Shown: one piece after another, positions 37,411 through 46,486 of the stretch | Numbering within the stretch: the stretch's first letter is position 1 | Layout: each line of letters begins with the position of its first letter | Assembly: GCF_015710975.1 (NCBI RefSeq) | Contig: NZ_CP049783.1 | Coordinates: forward strand, 3,329,501 to 3,393,500 | Source of the DNA: Paenibacillus polymyxa | GTDB taxonomy: Bacteria > Bacillota > Bacilli > Paenibacillales > Paenibacillaceae | Length of the DNA: 64,000 nucleotides | Direction: 5' to 3' | The notes under the pieces: model-generated | What the model saw: only the letters and a program-made list of their open reading frames with translations | What the model was told of the DNA's origin: nothing | Databases searched by the model: none | Position numbers and translations under genes: made by a program

Positions 37411-38552
37411 GAGCCGTTCACTTTGGAGCAGGAAATATCGGTCGTGGCTTTATTGGGCTGATTTTGTCGCGTGCAGGCTATGAGGTTGTCTTTTCAGATG
37501 TCAACGAGACCCTTGTATCTGAGTTACGCCGCCGCAAGCAGTATACGGTAGAGTTGGCGAATGACACGAAGGATACGGAGACAGTTACGAATGTAACCGC
37601 GATTGACGGCAGAGATGCATCGGCTGTAGCAGACGCGGTAGACCATGCTGATCTGGTCACGACCGCGGTAGGAGTTAGCATCCTCAGGCATATTGCAGCA
37701 GGTATTGCCGAGGGCATAGCGCGGCGGGTAGAGCGAGGGGCAGGCCCGCTGCATGTGATTGCTTGCGAAAATGCAATTGGAGGCAGCGCCCAACTGAAAG
37801 AGCATGTTTTTGCGCTACTGGATGAGGCGACTCGTGCCAAGGCAGAGGCTTCGGTTTATTTTCCCAATGCCGCTGTAGACCGGATTGTGCCGATTCAGCA
37901 TCATGAGGACCCGTTGCATGTGCAGGTAGAGCCTTTTTACGAGTGGGTTGTGGATCGCTCGCAAATGGCTCCTGATCATCAAGAGATTGAAGGCATTCTT
38001 TACGTGCAGGATCTGGAGCCTTACATTGAACGCAAGCTGTTCACGGTGAATACGGGCCATTGCGTGGCAGCCTATATTGGTTATGTCGCAGGTTATGCCA
38101 CGATCCAGGAGGCCATGAAGGATACCAAGGTGGTGGACTCCATACACGGGGCGCTGGAGGAAACAGGAGCGGTGCTTGTAAAGCGCTTCGGTTTGAATCA
38201 AGGGGAGCATAAGAAGTACATCGCTAAAATTTTGGATCGCTTCCGCAATCCTAATCTGACAGACGAGGTTACTCGGGTCGGACGTTCACCGCTGCGCAAG
38301 CTGTCTCCCAATGACCGTCTTGTACGTCCCGCGCTGCAAGCGCAGGAGTATGGTATCCCGACCGATCATCTGGCGTTGGGAATGGCTGCCGCCTGTAAAT
38401 TTGATATTACAGAAGACCCCGAAGCGGTTGAGCTTCAGCAGGTGATTCGCAGCCAAGGGGTGAGTGAAGCGCTGACACGTTATACGTCCATACCTGCAGA
38501 TGACCCGTTACATCGGCAGATATTGGAGCAATATGATATTATAAGTTCGTAA
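37407..38552 (+). CDS. mtlD: Mannitol-1-phosphate 5-dehydrogenase
   Basis: Oxidises mannitol 1-phosphate to fructose 6-phosphate with NAD+, feeding glycolysis. The 381-residue product has the Rossmann start AVHFGAGNIGRGFIG and the long-chain dehydrogenase pattern KLFTVNTGHCVAAYIGY with the catalytic Lys. It is the last gene of the mannitol operon and is followed by a compound hairpin terminator. Confidence 0.96.
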   Translation: MRAVHFGAGNIGRGFIGLILSRAGYEVVFSDVNETLVSELRRRKQYTVELANDTKDTETVTNVTAIDGRDASAVADAVDHADLVTTAVGVSILRHIAAGIAEGIARRVERGAGPLHVIACENAIGGSAQLKEHVFALLDEATRAKAEASVYFPNAAVDRIVPIQHHEDPLHVQVEPFYEWVVDRSQMAPDHQEIEGILYVQDLEPYIERKLFTVNTGHCVAAYIGYVAGYATIQEAMKDTKVVDSIHGALEETGAVLVKRFGLNQGEHKKYIAKILDRFRNPNLTDEVTRVGRSPLRKLSPNDRLVRPALQAQEYGIPTDHLALGMAAACKFDITEDPEAVELQQVIRSQGVSEALTRYTSIPADDPLHRQILEQYDIISS

Positions 38553-38581
38553 AACAACGCAATAACACGCACTTATTTTGA

Positions 38582-38655
38582 TAATCCTCTTGAAGACAAA
38601 ACATCTACATGAGCACAAAAGTGTTCTGTAGAGTTGAACTTCAAGAGGATTTTTA
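38582..38655 (+). terminator. Terminator of the mannitol operon
   Basis: AATCCTCTTGAAG pairs with CTTCAAGAGGATT (13 bases, 38583-38595 with 38639-38651), followed by TTTTA. The loop itself folds through TCTACA/TGTAGA and GCAC/GTGT. Confidence 0.82.
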
Positions 38656-38702
38656 TATGCGTGATTTACATCACATAACAACCTGACTAAATTATATATA
38701 TT

Positions 38703-38721
38703 GATAATGATTATCATTATC
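38703..38721. promoter_or_regulatory. Fur box
   Basis: GATAATGATTATCATTATC matches the classical 19-base Fur consensus GATAATGATAATCATTATC at 18 positions. It lies 42 bases before the first ABC transporter gene, so the operon should be repressed by iron. Confidence 0.85.
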
Positions 38722-38762
38722 TATAAAATATCATTAACAGTATATATATTAGGGGGATTACA

Positions 38763-40916
38763 GTGAAACCGATTTATATTACCTTAGGGTTTTTATTTTT
38801 GGCGCTTGGAGTGATTGGCGTAGTGGTGCCGTTGCTGCCGACTACACCGTTTCTGCTGCTGGCAACCTTTTTCTTTATGCGGGGGTCTGAAAGGATTCAT
38901 CAGTGGTTTTCGAATACATCTTTGTACCATAAGTATCTGGAAAGTTTTGTACAAACCAGGTCGTTGAAGCTGTCTACAAAATTTACGTCATTGGGCTTAG
39001 CGTCAGCTATGCTCATTACAGGCTTTATCTTTACCCCCATTGTGTGGGGCAAGGCGCTCATCGTTTTGGTCATCCTGTTCAAATATTATTATTTTATATT
39101 CCGAGTCGGAACTGTGAGGGAAGGTAAGGCGGAAACTCCGTCTTCATCTGAAGCCGTCCCTACTCCGAAAAAAAGGTCTAAAATGGTCGACAGTCGTCTA
39201 CTAGGCCTGGTGGAGCATTCTCGAAAATATATCATCTTGGGTGTGCTCGTACAGTGGATCGGTCTTTTAGGGAGTATAGCCGCCGTTTTGTCTATGGCCT
39301 TTGTGATGCAGCAAGCATGGGAAGGACAAGTAACTCGCCAGCTAATTCTATCCATGACAGTCATTGTTATTGCTGCCATTGCCGTTCGCTTCCTGAGTAA
39401 TTACGCAGCCAGTATGTTGTCCTATCGGGCTTCAATCAATGCTAAAAAAACGCTGCGCTCGCAGATTTACAGCAAGCTGTTAAAGATGGGATCCTCTTAT
39501 ACGGATCATACCTCCACCTCAGGGGTTATTCAGGTTGCTGTAGAAGGGGTGGAGCAGCTTGAAACCTATTTTGGTAGATACATGCCTCAGCTATTTTATA
39601 GTCTGCTTGCACCTGTAACGTTGTTCATCACCCTCTCTTTTGTCAGCTTCAAAGCGGCTATCATTCTATTGATCTGCGTTCCCTTAATTCCAGTGTCCAT
39701 TATTGTTATTATGCGGATGGCTAAAAAGCTGTTTCGGAAATATTGGGGCAGCTACGTCAATTTGGGCCACAGCTTTTTGGAAAATGTACAAGGTCTGACT
39801 ACGCTCAAAATTTATGGGACAGATCAGAATAAACATCAGGAAATGAACACAGCGGCTGAGGATTTTCGCAAAATGACAATGAAAGTCCTGACCATGCAGT
39901 TAAACTCCGTAGCTGTCATGGATCTTATCGCATTTGGTGGTGCCGCCGCAGGTGTGCTGGTCGCGGTTAGCGAATATTCTTCGGGTCACATTGGCTTGGC
40001 GGGAGCGCTCATCATTGTGTTGCTGTCGGCAGAGTTTTTCATCCCGCTTCGTCTGCTCGGTTCCTACTTTCATATTGCCATGAACGGAATGGCAGCAAGT
40101 GACAAAATATTCGAAATGTTGAGTACAGAGGATCTTGTACAAGGACAACAAAGCATAGAAGCTACAGACATTCGATTGGAACGGGTAAATTTTGCTTACG
40201 ACGAAAGAGATACCTTGCGTAATATAACCATGGACATTCCTCAAGGCAGCTTCGTTTCCATTGTTGGAGAATCAGGCTCAGGTAAAAGTACGGTAGCCGG
40301 ATTGATCGTTGGACATCATGAGGGTTATCAAGGAAGCCTGACGATCGGAGGAACCGAACTGACCTTCATTTCGGAAGAAAGCCGCATGCGTCATATGACC
40401 TGGATCGGTTTTAACAGCTATATTTTTAAAGGCACCGTCGAAGCAAATTTGAGAATGGGCAATGAGCACGCGGATGAGCTACAAATGCTGGAGGCGTTGC
40501 GGCAAGTGAAGCTGTATGATTTCATTCTCTCCGAGGGAGGATTGGAGGCAGAGATAGAGGAGCAGGGAGCGAATCTGTCAGGAGGACAGCGTCAACGTCT
40601 AGCACTGGCCAGAGCGTTGCTGCACGACAGTCATGTATATATTTTTGATGAGGCTACTTCTAACATTGACGTTGAGAGTGAGGAAGGAATCATGGAGGTC
40701 ATACATGCACTGGCAGGTCAAAAAACAGTGATTCTCATCTCTCACAGACTGGAAAATGTGATCCAATCTGACTGTATTTATGTGCTGCAAAATGGTTTGG
40801 TGGCAGAATCCGGAACGCATCAGGAACTGTTGAGCAAGCAGGGACATTATGCGGAGATGTATCTCAGTCAGCATCGGATGGAACAGTTTGTAAAAGGGGG
40901 TGCAGTATATGCGTAG
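38763..40916 (+). CDS. DUF454 (YbaN)-ABC exporter-fold fusion protein
   Basis: A 717-residue membrane ATPase. Residues 1-115 are a YbaN/DUF454 domain with about three membrane helices and the family pattern GVVVPLLPTTPFLLLA. A Ser/Pro/Lys-rich linker (about 118-142) joins it to a CydD-like six-helix membrane domain (about 150-440) and a nucleotide-binding domain with GESGSGKST, LSGGQRQRLALARALL and VYIFDEATSNID. The partner half-transporter follows with an 8-base overlap. The Fur box upstream ties it to iron, perhaps moving a siderophore, haem or a thiol. The start is GTG 38763 behind GGGGGAT. An internal start at 39183 is possible but weaker. Confidence 0.82.
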   Translation: MKPIYITLGFLFLALGVIGVVVPLLPTTPFLLLATFFFMRGSERIHQWFSNTSLYHKYLESFVQTRSLKLSTKFTSLGLASAMLITGFIFTPIVWGKALIVLVILFKYYYFIFRVGTVREGKAETPSSSEAVPTPKKRSKMVDSRLLGLVEHSRKYIILGVLVQWIGLLGSIAAVLSMAFVMQQAWEGQVTRQLILSMTVIVIAAIAVRFLSNYAASMLSYRASINAKKTLRSQIYSKLLKMGSSYTDHTSTSGVIQVAVEGVEQLETYFGRYMPQLFYSLLAPVTLFITLSFVSFKAAIILLICVPLIPVSIIVIMRMAKKLFRKYWGSYVNLGHSFLENVQGLTTLKIYGTDQNKHQEMNTAAEDFRKMTMKVLTMQLNSVAVMDLIAFGGAAAGVLVAVSEYSSGHIGLAGALIIVLLSAEFFIPLRLLGSYFHIAMNGMAASDKIFEMLSTEDLVQGQQSIEATDIRLERVNFAYDERDTLRNITMDIPQGSFVSIVGESGSGKSTVAGLIVGHHEGYQGSLTIGGTELTFISEESRMRHMTWIGFNSYIFKGTVEANLRMGNEHADELQMLEALRQVKLYDFILSEGGLEAEIEEQGANLSGGQRQRLALARALLHDSHVYIFDEATSNIDVESEEGIMEVIHALAGQKTVILISHRLENVIQSDCIYVLQNGLVAESGTHQELLSKQGHYAEMYLSQHRMEQFVKGGAVYA

Positions 40917-42564
40917 ACCCGGTTTACGAATCATGGGTCAATTGTTGGTCTTGGCAGGACCTCTTTTACCTGTGCTGCTTATCACGATTGTTACAGGAGT
41001 GCTTGGCTTTGCTTGTGCTATTGGCATTATTGTGTACGGGGCCCTTGCCCTACTGACAGCAACAGGCATCACGACAGGATACAGCATGACATTTTTGCTG
41101 ACTGCCATCGTGCTATGTGCTGTATTGCGCGGTGTATTTCGTTATGGCGAGCAAATGAGTGGTCATTATCTCGCTTTCAAGCTGCTGGCTGTGCTGCGAG
41201 ACAAGGTGCTTCAAGCCTTGCGTAGATTGGCCCCAGCCAAGCTTGAAGGCAAGGACAAAGGGAATCTGATATCGCTGATTACAAGTGATATTGAGCTGCT
41301 GGAAGTATTTTATGCGCATACGATAGCGCCTGTTATGATTGGCATCATCACTTCACTGCTCATGGTATTTTTTATAGGTTCTTATGAGCCTTTACTAGGC
41401 TGGATCGCTGCGCTTGCTTACATAACCGTCGGTTTGTTTATTCCCCTACTTACGACACGTATGGGCAAGCGCCAAGGGATGGAATACCGGAGCAGCTTCG
41501 GCCAGCTGAGTAGTTATTTTTTGGACAGCTTACGCGGGATGAAGGAAATTGTTCAATATGGGCAAGGGGAACAACGATTAAATGAAATTAACCGTCGTAC
41601 GGATCAGTTGGATGCCAAGCAGAAGGACTTGAAGCATCACGAAGGCATCACAAGAGCGATCACAGATGCGGCTGTAGTCGGATTTTCATTCTTGATGCTG
41701 CTAGCTGGATTGTATGGCATGTCTAAGGGGCAGATGGATTTTACAAGTATGCTGATTTCAGTCATTGCCCTGTTTAGTTCATTTGGTCCGGTGGTCGCGC
41801 TGAGCAATTTGTCTAACAATTTGCTTCAGACGCTGGCAAGCGGGGAACGAGTGCTGAGTCTGCTGGAGGAGACCCCGGAGGTAGAAGAAAATATGGATGG
41901 AATGACTGTTGGCTTTACTGGAGCGCAGATAGAAAAGGTGACTTTTGCATACGATGGTCAAACGGTGCTGAAGGACGTAAGTCTCACGATACCGCCCAAA
42001 CGAATTATAGGTATTCAGGGTAAAAGCGGCTCCGGCAAGTCAACGTTGTTGAAGTTGCTGATGCGATTCAGGGACCCGCAACAAGGTGGAATTTTGCTAT
42101 CTGAACACGATTTAAAGGACATTGAGACCCGACATTTGAGAAGCTTGCAAAGCTATGTCGATCAGCATACATTCCTGTTTGATGATTCCATTGCAGCTAA
42201 TATCAAAATTGGAAAGCCTGATGCTACACATCAACAGGTTGTAGAAGCAGCCCGTAAGGCATCAGTGCACGATTTTATTATGACATTGCCTCAAGGATAT
42301 GACAGCCGAGTTGGAGAGTTGGGGGACAGGCTGTCTGGTGGAGAACGTCAGCGCTTGGGACTGGCCAGAGCCTTTGTTCATGATGCGCCCCTCTTACTGC
42401 TGGACGAACCAACTAGCAATTTGGACAGTTTGAACGAAGCGATTATTTTAAAATCGTTAAAAGAACAGCAGCAAGATAAAACAATTATCCTTGTATCGCA
42501 TCGAAGCTCTACCATGCGAATGGCTGACGAAATTTTTCAAATGGATAACCGCCGACTCTCCTGA
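40909..42564 (+). CDS. ABC exporter-fold half-transporter, CydC-like partner
   Basis: A 551-residue protein with six membrane helices (about 10-310) and a C-terminal ATPase with GKSGSGKSTLLKLL, LSGGERQRLGLARAFV and LLLLDEPTSNLD. It forms a heterodimer with the product of the overlapping upstream gene. I prefer ATG 40909, 8 bases after GGGGGTG, over the in-frame GTG 40900. It could be named CydC by similarity, but no cytochrome bd genes are nearby and the Fur box suggests an iron-linked substrate. Confidence 0.85.
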   Translation: MRRPGLRIMGQLLVLAGPLLPVLLITIVTGVLGFACAIGIIVYGALALLTATGITTGYSMTFLLTAIVLCAVLRGVFRYGEQMSGHYLAFKLLAVLRDKVLQALRRLAPAKLEGKDKGNLISLITSDIELLEVFYAHTIAPVMIGIITSLLMVFFIGSYEPLLGWIAALAYITVGLFIPLLTTRMGKRQGMEYRSSFGQLSSYFLDSLRGMKEIVQYGQGEQRLNEINRRTDQLDAKQKDLKHHEGITRAITDAAVVGFSFLMLLAGLYGMSKGQMDFTSMLISVIALFSSFGPVVALSNLSNNLLQTLASGERVLSLLEETPEVEENMDGMTVGFTGAQIEKVTFAYDGQTVLKDVSLTIPPKRIIGIQGKSGSGKSTLLKLLMRFRDPQQGGILLSEHDLKDIETRHLRSLQSYVDQHTFLFDDSIAANIKIGKPDATHQQVVEAARKASVHDFIMTLPQGYDSRVGELGDRLSGGERQRLGLARAFVHDAPLLLLDEPTSNLDSLNEAIILKSLKEQQQDKTIILVSHRSSTMRMADEIFQMDNRRLS

Positions 42565-42873
42565 AAATGGTACATGGTTTAGCATGCTTTTTTCAGTCTA
42601 GTCTATAAGTGATAAAAGCTAGAAAATAAATGTGATGCTTTGGAGGCGAAAGCTGTAGCCTGTTCATCATTTTGTCATAAAATGGAGTGTGCGCGTTGAA
42701 ATGAGAGTGTCATCCTTATTTAAATCATCCAGCTTTTCAAGCTTGTCTTATTTTGATAGCCTATGAGGTGAGGATTTTGCAAATCCTGAGGTATATTGAC
42801 AAGTCATAAACATCATAAATGATGGATGAACAGAGGCTATAAGCCGATGTATAGAAATGGGTGGTGAACAGGA
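42565..42873 (+). other. Intergenic region before the pullulanase gene, 309 bases
   Basis: A possible promoter TTGACA (42796-42801), 16 bases, AATGAT (42818-42823) is seen, with a 7-base inverted repeat AGGATTT-TGC-AAATCCT (42771-42787) immediately upstream. No gene and no clear terminator for the ABC operon are visible. Confidence 0.45.
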
Positions 42874-45402
42874 ATGTCTGATTTCAATCAGCTCAAGGGA
42901 CTTGAGCACACAGCATATCCCATATATGAAGGCTATGATTTGGGTCTTACTTATACGCCTGCGGGCAGCAAATTTAAGGTATGGGCACCGACTGCACAGC
43001 AGGTTCATATCGCGTTGTATACCGACGCAGGGGTGTACGATCAGGAAGGAATCGTTCAGGAGCACGGCGGTGGTCAGGAATTTCTCATGAATCGTGATGG
43101 TCACGGAGTATGGTCTATAGAGCTGGAAGGCGACTGGAACAGATATTATTACATGTACAGGCTGGAGTGGGCGGACCACAGCATTCATTATGCTACCGAT
43201 CCATATGCCAGAGCGGTATCAGCCAACGGGCAACGTACGGCTATCATTGATTTGGATCGAACGAACCCGGATGGATGGGAACAGGATGAGGGACCCGTAC
43301 TTGAGCGTACGACAGATGCTATTATCTATGAGCTTCATGTGCGTGATTTTTCGATGGACCCCGATTTTAATACGGGTATAAAAGATTTATCTACTGCTCA
43401 GGGGCGGTTTGCAGCCTTTACGTATACGGGATTAATGGATTCCGAGGGTAACAGTGTCGGACTGGATCATTTGCTGGAGCTGGGCATTACACATGTTCAT
43501 TTGCTTCCAGTGGCTGACTTTCATACGGTGAATGATTTTTCGGAATTAGGAACTGAATATAACTGGGGCTATGATCCGCAGCATTATAATGTGCCGGAGG
43601 GATCTTACTCTTCCAATCCAGCTGACCCGGAGATGCGTATACGAGAGCTGAAACGGCTGGTACAGTCTCTGCATACTGCTGGCATTGGTGTCATTATGGA
43701 TGTTGTGTACAATCATACGTATTCGGTGGAAAAGGGTCCGTTTGAGCCGATTGTACCAGGATATTATTACCGTACGGATGAGCAAGGGAAGCTCACCAAT
43801 GGATCAGGTGTAGGTAATGAACTGGCAACCGAACGTCCGATGGTGCGCAAGTATATCAAGGATTCACTACGCTATTGGGCAGAGGAATATCACATAGATG
43901 GCTTCCGGTTTGATTTGATGGCGTTAATTGATACACCGACTGTAGAGCAGCTTACCCGAGAGCTTCGCGCTGAAATACGTCCCGATCTGCTGATCTATGG
44001 TGAGCCTTGGACGGGTGGGGAGTCCCCGCAGCCTTTGCTTACATTAAAAGGAACGCAGCGGGATAAGGGCTTTGCCGTTTTTAACGACAATTACCGCTCT
44101 GCCATTAAGGGAGATAGCGACGGTACCGGGAATGGGTTTGCCACGGGGGCGGAAAATCAGGAGGAACGGGTACTTCAAGGTGCTTTTGGAGCTATCTATG
44201 ATTTTACAGCTCATCCATCAGAGACCGTCAATTATGTAACGGCCCACGATAATCTCAATTTGTGGGATAAAATTTTGACGGTGAGACATGTGCGGGAGAA
44301 CTGTCGTTTTCCGCAATGGGAGCAGGGGAACCCCAAAGATGGAAGGACAGCCGAACAAGCCGTAGCTGAAGCAGACCCGTATCAGGAACTGGATGAAAGT
44401 AACCTACTTGAAAACGAAACTGTACGTAAGTCTCTGTTGGCTAACGGCATGATTCTGACATCGCAAGGTATTCCTTTTATCCATGCAGGAGATGAACTGC
44501 TGCGTTCCAAATATGGAGACCATAACAGCTACCGAAGCTCTGATGTGGTAAACGCTATCCGGTGGAATAACAAGGCGAGGTTTCGATCCGTGTTTGACTA
44601 CTACCAGGGCTTAATTGCTTTGCGGCGCAGTCATCCGGCATTCCGTATGGATCAGCGTGAGCTGGTGGAGCAGCATATGGAAGTCCTGCAAAGCAGTGGG
44701 CATGTGGTGGCTTTTGCATTGAGGCATCATGCTAACGGCGATGCCTGGAATTATATTGTGGTGATTTATAACGGTTCGGATACAGAGCAGACAATATCAT
44801 TGCCTGCGGAATCGGATCGTTGGCATGTGGTCGTGGATGCACACGGGGCCGGGAATGAGACACGCTATGAAGTGGTAGGCCATCGTGTGACTGTATCGCG
44901 CTGGTCGATGATGGTGTTGTATGATCAGGCTGGACCTCCCCAAGCCTCCTTTTTGACTGAGCAAGATCAAGCTAACGAGCAAGTGGATAACGAAACGAAG
45001 GGCTTAGATGAGGGGACGAATCAAGAGATTGCAGGTACAGCAATGACAGATGCCCAGCGAGGAAACGATAGAGCGGTTATTCCGTTTCGTACGATTGAAC
45101 TGATCTACGAGCGTGCAGACCGGCAATACTCTGGCTGGAATGTGTGGGTATGGGGCACCGGACACCAGGACGGACATGTTGAATTTCACGATTGGGATGA
45201 TGGTCGGGCAGTAGCCCGCATTCGGGTGGCTCCTGATGTACAGCGAATTGGCTACATTGTCCGCCTGAATCACTGGGATGCCAAGGATGTGGAGGCAGAT
45301 CGATATATTGATGTAGATCCGACCCAGTCTGTGATGCAGGTATTGATTCATAGTGGCAGAGAGGAATATTTATTACTGGTTAACGATAACCGGGCGGGAT
45401 AG
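42874..45402 (+). CDS. pulA: Type I pullulanase with C-terminal CBM41-like domain
   Basis: Cleaves alpha-1,6 branches of pullulan, glycogen or starch-derived dextrins. The 842-residue protein has no signal peptide, so it is probably intracellular. In order: a CBM48-like N-domain (about 20-130), the GH13 catalytic barrel (about 145-600) with the pullulanase signature YNWGYDP, DVVYNHTY, DGFRFDLMA (nucleophile Asp), YGEPW (acid Glu) and VTAHDN, then a beta-sandwich (about 610-690). A Gln/Asn/Glu-rich linker precedes a PUD/CBM41-like domain (about 735-840). That module is usually N-terminal in pullulanases. The start is ATG 42874. Confidence 0.92.
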   Translation: MSDFNQLKGLEHTAYPIYEGYDLGLTYTPAGSKFKVWAPTAQQVHIALYTDAGVYDQEGIVQEHGGGQEFLMNRDGHGVWSIELEGDWNRYYYMYRLEWADHSIHYATDPYARAVSANGQRTAIIDLDRTNPDGWEQDEGPVLERTTDAIIYELHVRDFSMDPDFNTGIKDLSTAQGRFAAFTYTGLMDSEGNSVGLDHLLELGITHVHLLPVADFHTVNDFSELGTEYNWGYDPQHYNVPEGSYSSNPADPEMRIRELKRLVQSLHTAGIGVIMDVVYNHTYSVEKGPFEPIVPGYYYRTDEQGKLTNGSGVGNELATERPMVRKYIKDSLRYWAEEYHIDGFRFDLMALIDTPTVEQLTRELRAEIRPDLLIYGEPWTGGESPQPLLTLKGTQRDKGFAVFNDNYRSAIKGDSDGTGNGFATGAENQEERVLQGAFGAIYDFTAHPSETVNYVTAHDNLNLWDKILTVRHVRENCRFPQWEQGNPKDGRTAEQAVAEADPYQELDESNLLENETVRKSLLANGMILTSQGIPFIHAGDELLRSKYGDHNSYRSSDVVNAIRWNNKARFRSVFDYYQGLIALRRSHPAFRMDQRELVEQHMEVLQSSGHVVAFALRHHANGDAWNYIVVIYNGSDTEQTISLPAESDRWHVVVDAHGAGNETRYEVVGHRVTVSRWSMMVLYDQAGPPQASFLTEQDQANEQVDNETKGLDEGTNQEIAGTAMTDAQRGNDRAVIPFRTIELIYERADRQYSGWNVWVWGTGHQDGHVEFHDWDDGRAVARIRVAPDVQRIGYIVRLNHWDAKDVEADRYIDVDPTQSVMQVLIHSGREEYLLLVNDNRAG

Positions 45403-45434
45403 ACTTGTATGCCTGGTTGCCATATATACACGAG

Positions 45435-45476
45435 AAATAGCATTTTTCGATCATTTCGAGAAATGCTATTTTTTTA
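45435..45476 (+). terminator. Terminator of the pullulanase gene
   Basis: AAATAGCATTT pairs with AAATGCTATTT, extended by TCG/CGA, followed by TTTTTTT. Confidence 0.9.
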
Positions 45477-45636
45477 TGCAAATGTGCGTCAGTTTCAGAA
45501 AAAAGGGGTAAAATAGAATTATGGACTTGTTTAGTTTTGCCAGCTTGCTGGCTTATATTCTGTAGTACGACTGGTAAACAAGCAAGATTCTTGGAGGAAA
45601 ATCATTTGTAAGGTAACCTGAAGGAGGTTGTATATC

Positions 45637-46278
45637 ATGAGTTCTAATGGAGGAAGTATTCAACTAACCGCCCAGCCGAGAACAGAGAAGAAGGGTTCGG
45701 CCATTCGTGGATTGAGGTTAAAAGGACGGATTCCAGCTGTGGTTTACGGCTCTGAAATCGAGGGAACCCCTGTACATGTCGATGCCAAGGAATTTAATAA
45801 AGTAATCAGAACCGGACGTTCAGAGGTTTTTAATCTCACAGTAGAAGGCGGAGAAACGATTCCAGTCATTATTAAAGATTATCAACAGCGTGACAACCAA
45901 TGGTTGCATGCCGACTTTTTGAAAATTTCCAAAAACAAACCGCTTCGCGTGCGTGTTTCGATTGATTATCAGGGTACGCCTGTAGGTACAAAATCAGGCG
46001 GTATTCTGCAAGTTCAAGAAACAGAAGTCGAGGTTGAAGGTTTGCCTTCTGACTTGCCGTCCACTATTGAAGTGGATGTATCCGCACTGGATATTGGCGA
46101 CAAGCTGAGCGCAAGCGACTTGAAGCTTCCTAAAGGCGTGACGCTGCATGTCTCTGAAGAGGAGTTGCTGGCATCCGTGATCGTTCCGCGTGCAGTCGAA
46201 GTAGAGAATGCTGCTGTGGAAGGTGATGCAGCGGCAACTGAAGGTGCTGAAGAGGCTTCCGAAAACAAGGAATCTTAA
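45637..46278 (+). CDS. ctc: Ribosomal protein L25, Ctc type
   Basis: A 213-residue 50S protein that binds 5S rRNA and is induced by stress in relatives. The N-terminal L25 domain (about 5-95, RTEKKGSAIRGLRLKGRIPAV) is followed by the longer TL5/Ctc beta domain (about 96-185) and an acidic Ala/Glu-rich tail (about 190-213). The start is ATG 45637, 9 bases after AAGGAGG. It is a single-gene unit. I looked for a sigma-B promoter and found no good spacing. Confidence 0.94.
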   Translation: MSSNGGSIQLTAQPRTEKKGSAIRGLRLKGRIPAVVYGSEIEGTPVHVDAKEFNKVIRTGRSEVFNLTVEGGETIPVIIKDYQQRDNQWLHADFLKISKNKPLRVRVSIDYQGTPVGTKSGGILQVQETEVEVEGLPSDLPSTIEVDVSALDIGDKLSASDLKLPKGVTLHVSEEELLASVIVPRAVEVENAAVEGDAAATEGAEEASENKES

Positions 46279-46337
46279 TGGATTCAGCAGGCACATTAAA
46301 CGTTTGCTAATTAAAGAAAATGATTAAACTGTGAATT

Positions 46338-46368
46338 AAAACCGTTCCCTGTTAGAGGGGCGGTTTTT
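46338..46368 (+). terminator. Terminator of ctc
   Basis: AAACCG-TTCCCT pairs with AGGGGCGGTTT over a short loop and runs into TTTTTG. Confidence 0.88.
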
Positions 46369-46486
46369 GTCTTTAAAGTACGACCATCATTCAATACGCG
46401 TTCTGATATGACGATATATATAGTATGGTATTTACATTTTTATTTTATAAATACCTAATATATCTCTAAGGAGCGCGTACACAATC

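Noticed and set aside
45492..45511. Sigma-B promoter before ctc (GTTT...GGGTAA)
   Set aside because: The spacer is only 8 bases, against the 12-14 needed.
45521..45565. 14-residue open frame before ctc
   Set aside because: Ribosome binding site is poorly spaced and the peptide has no features beyond a short hydrophobic run.
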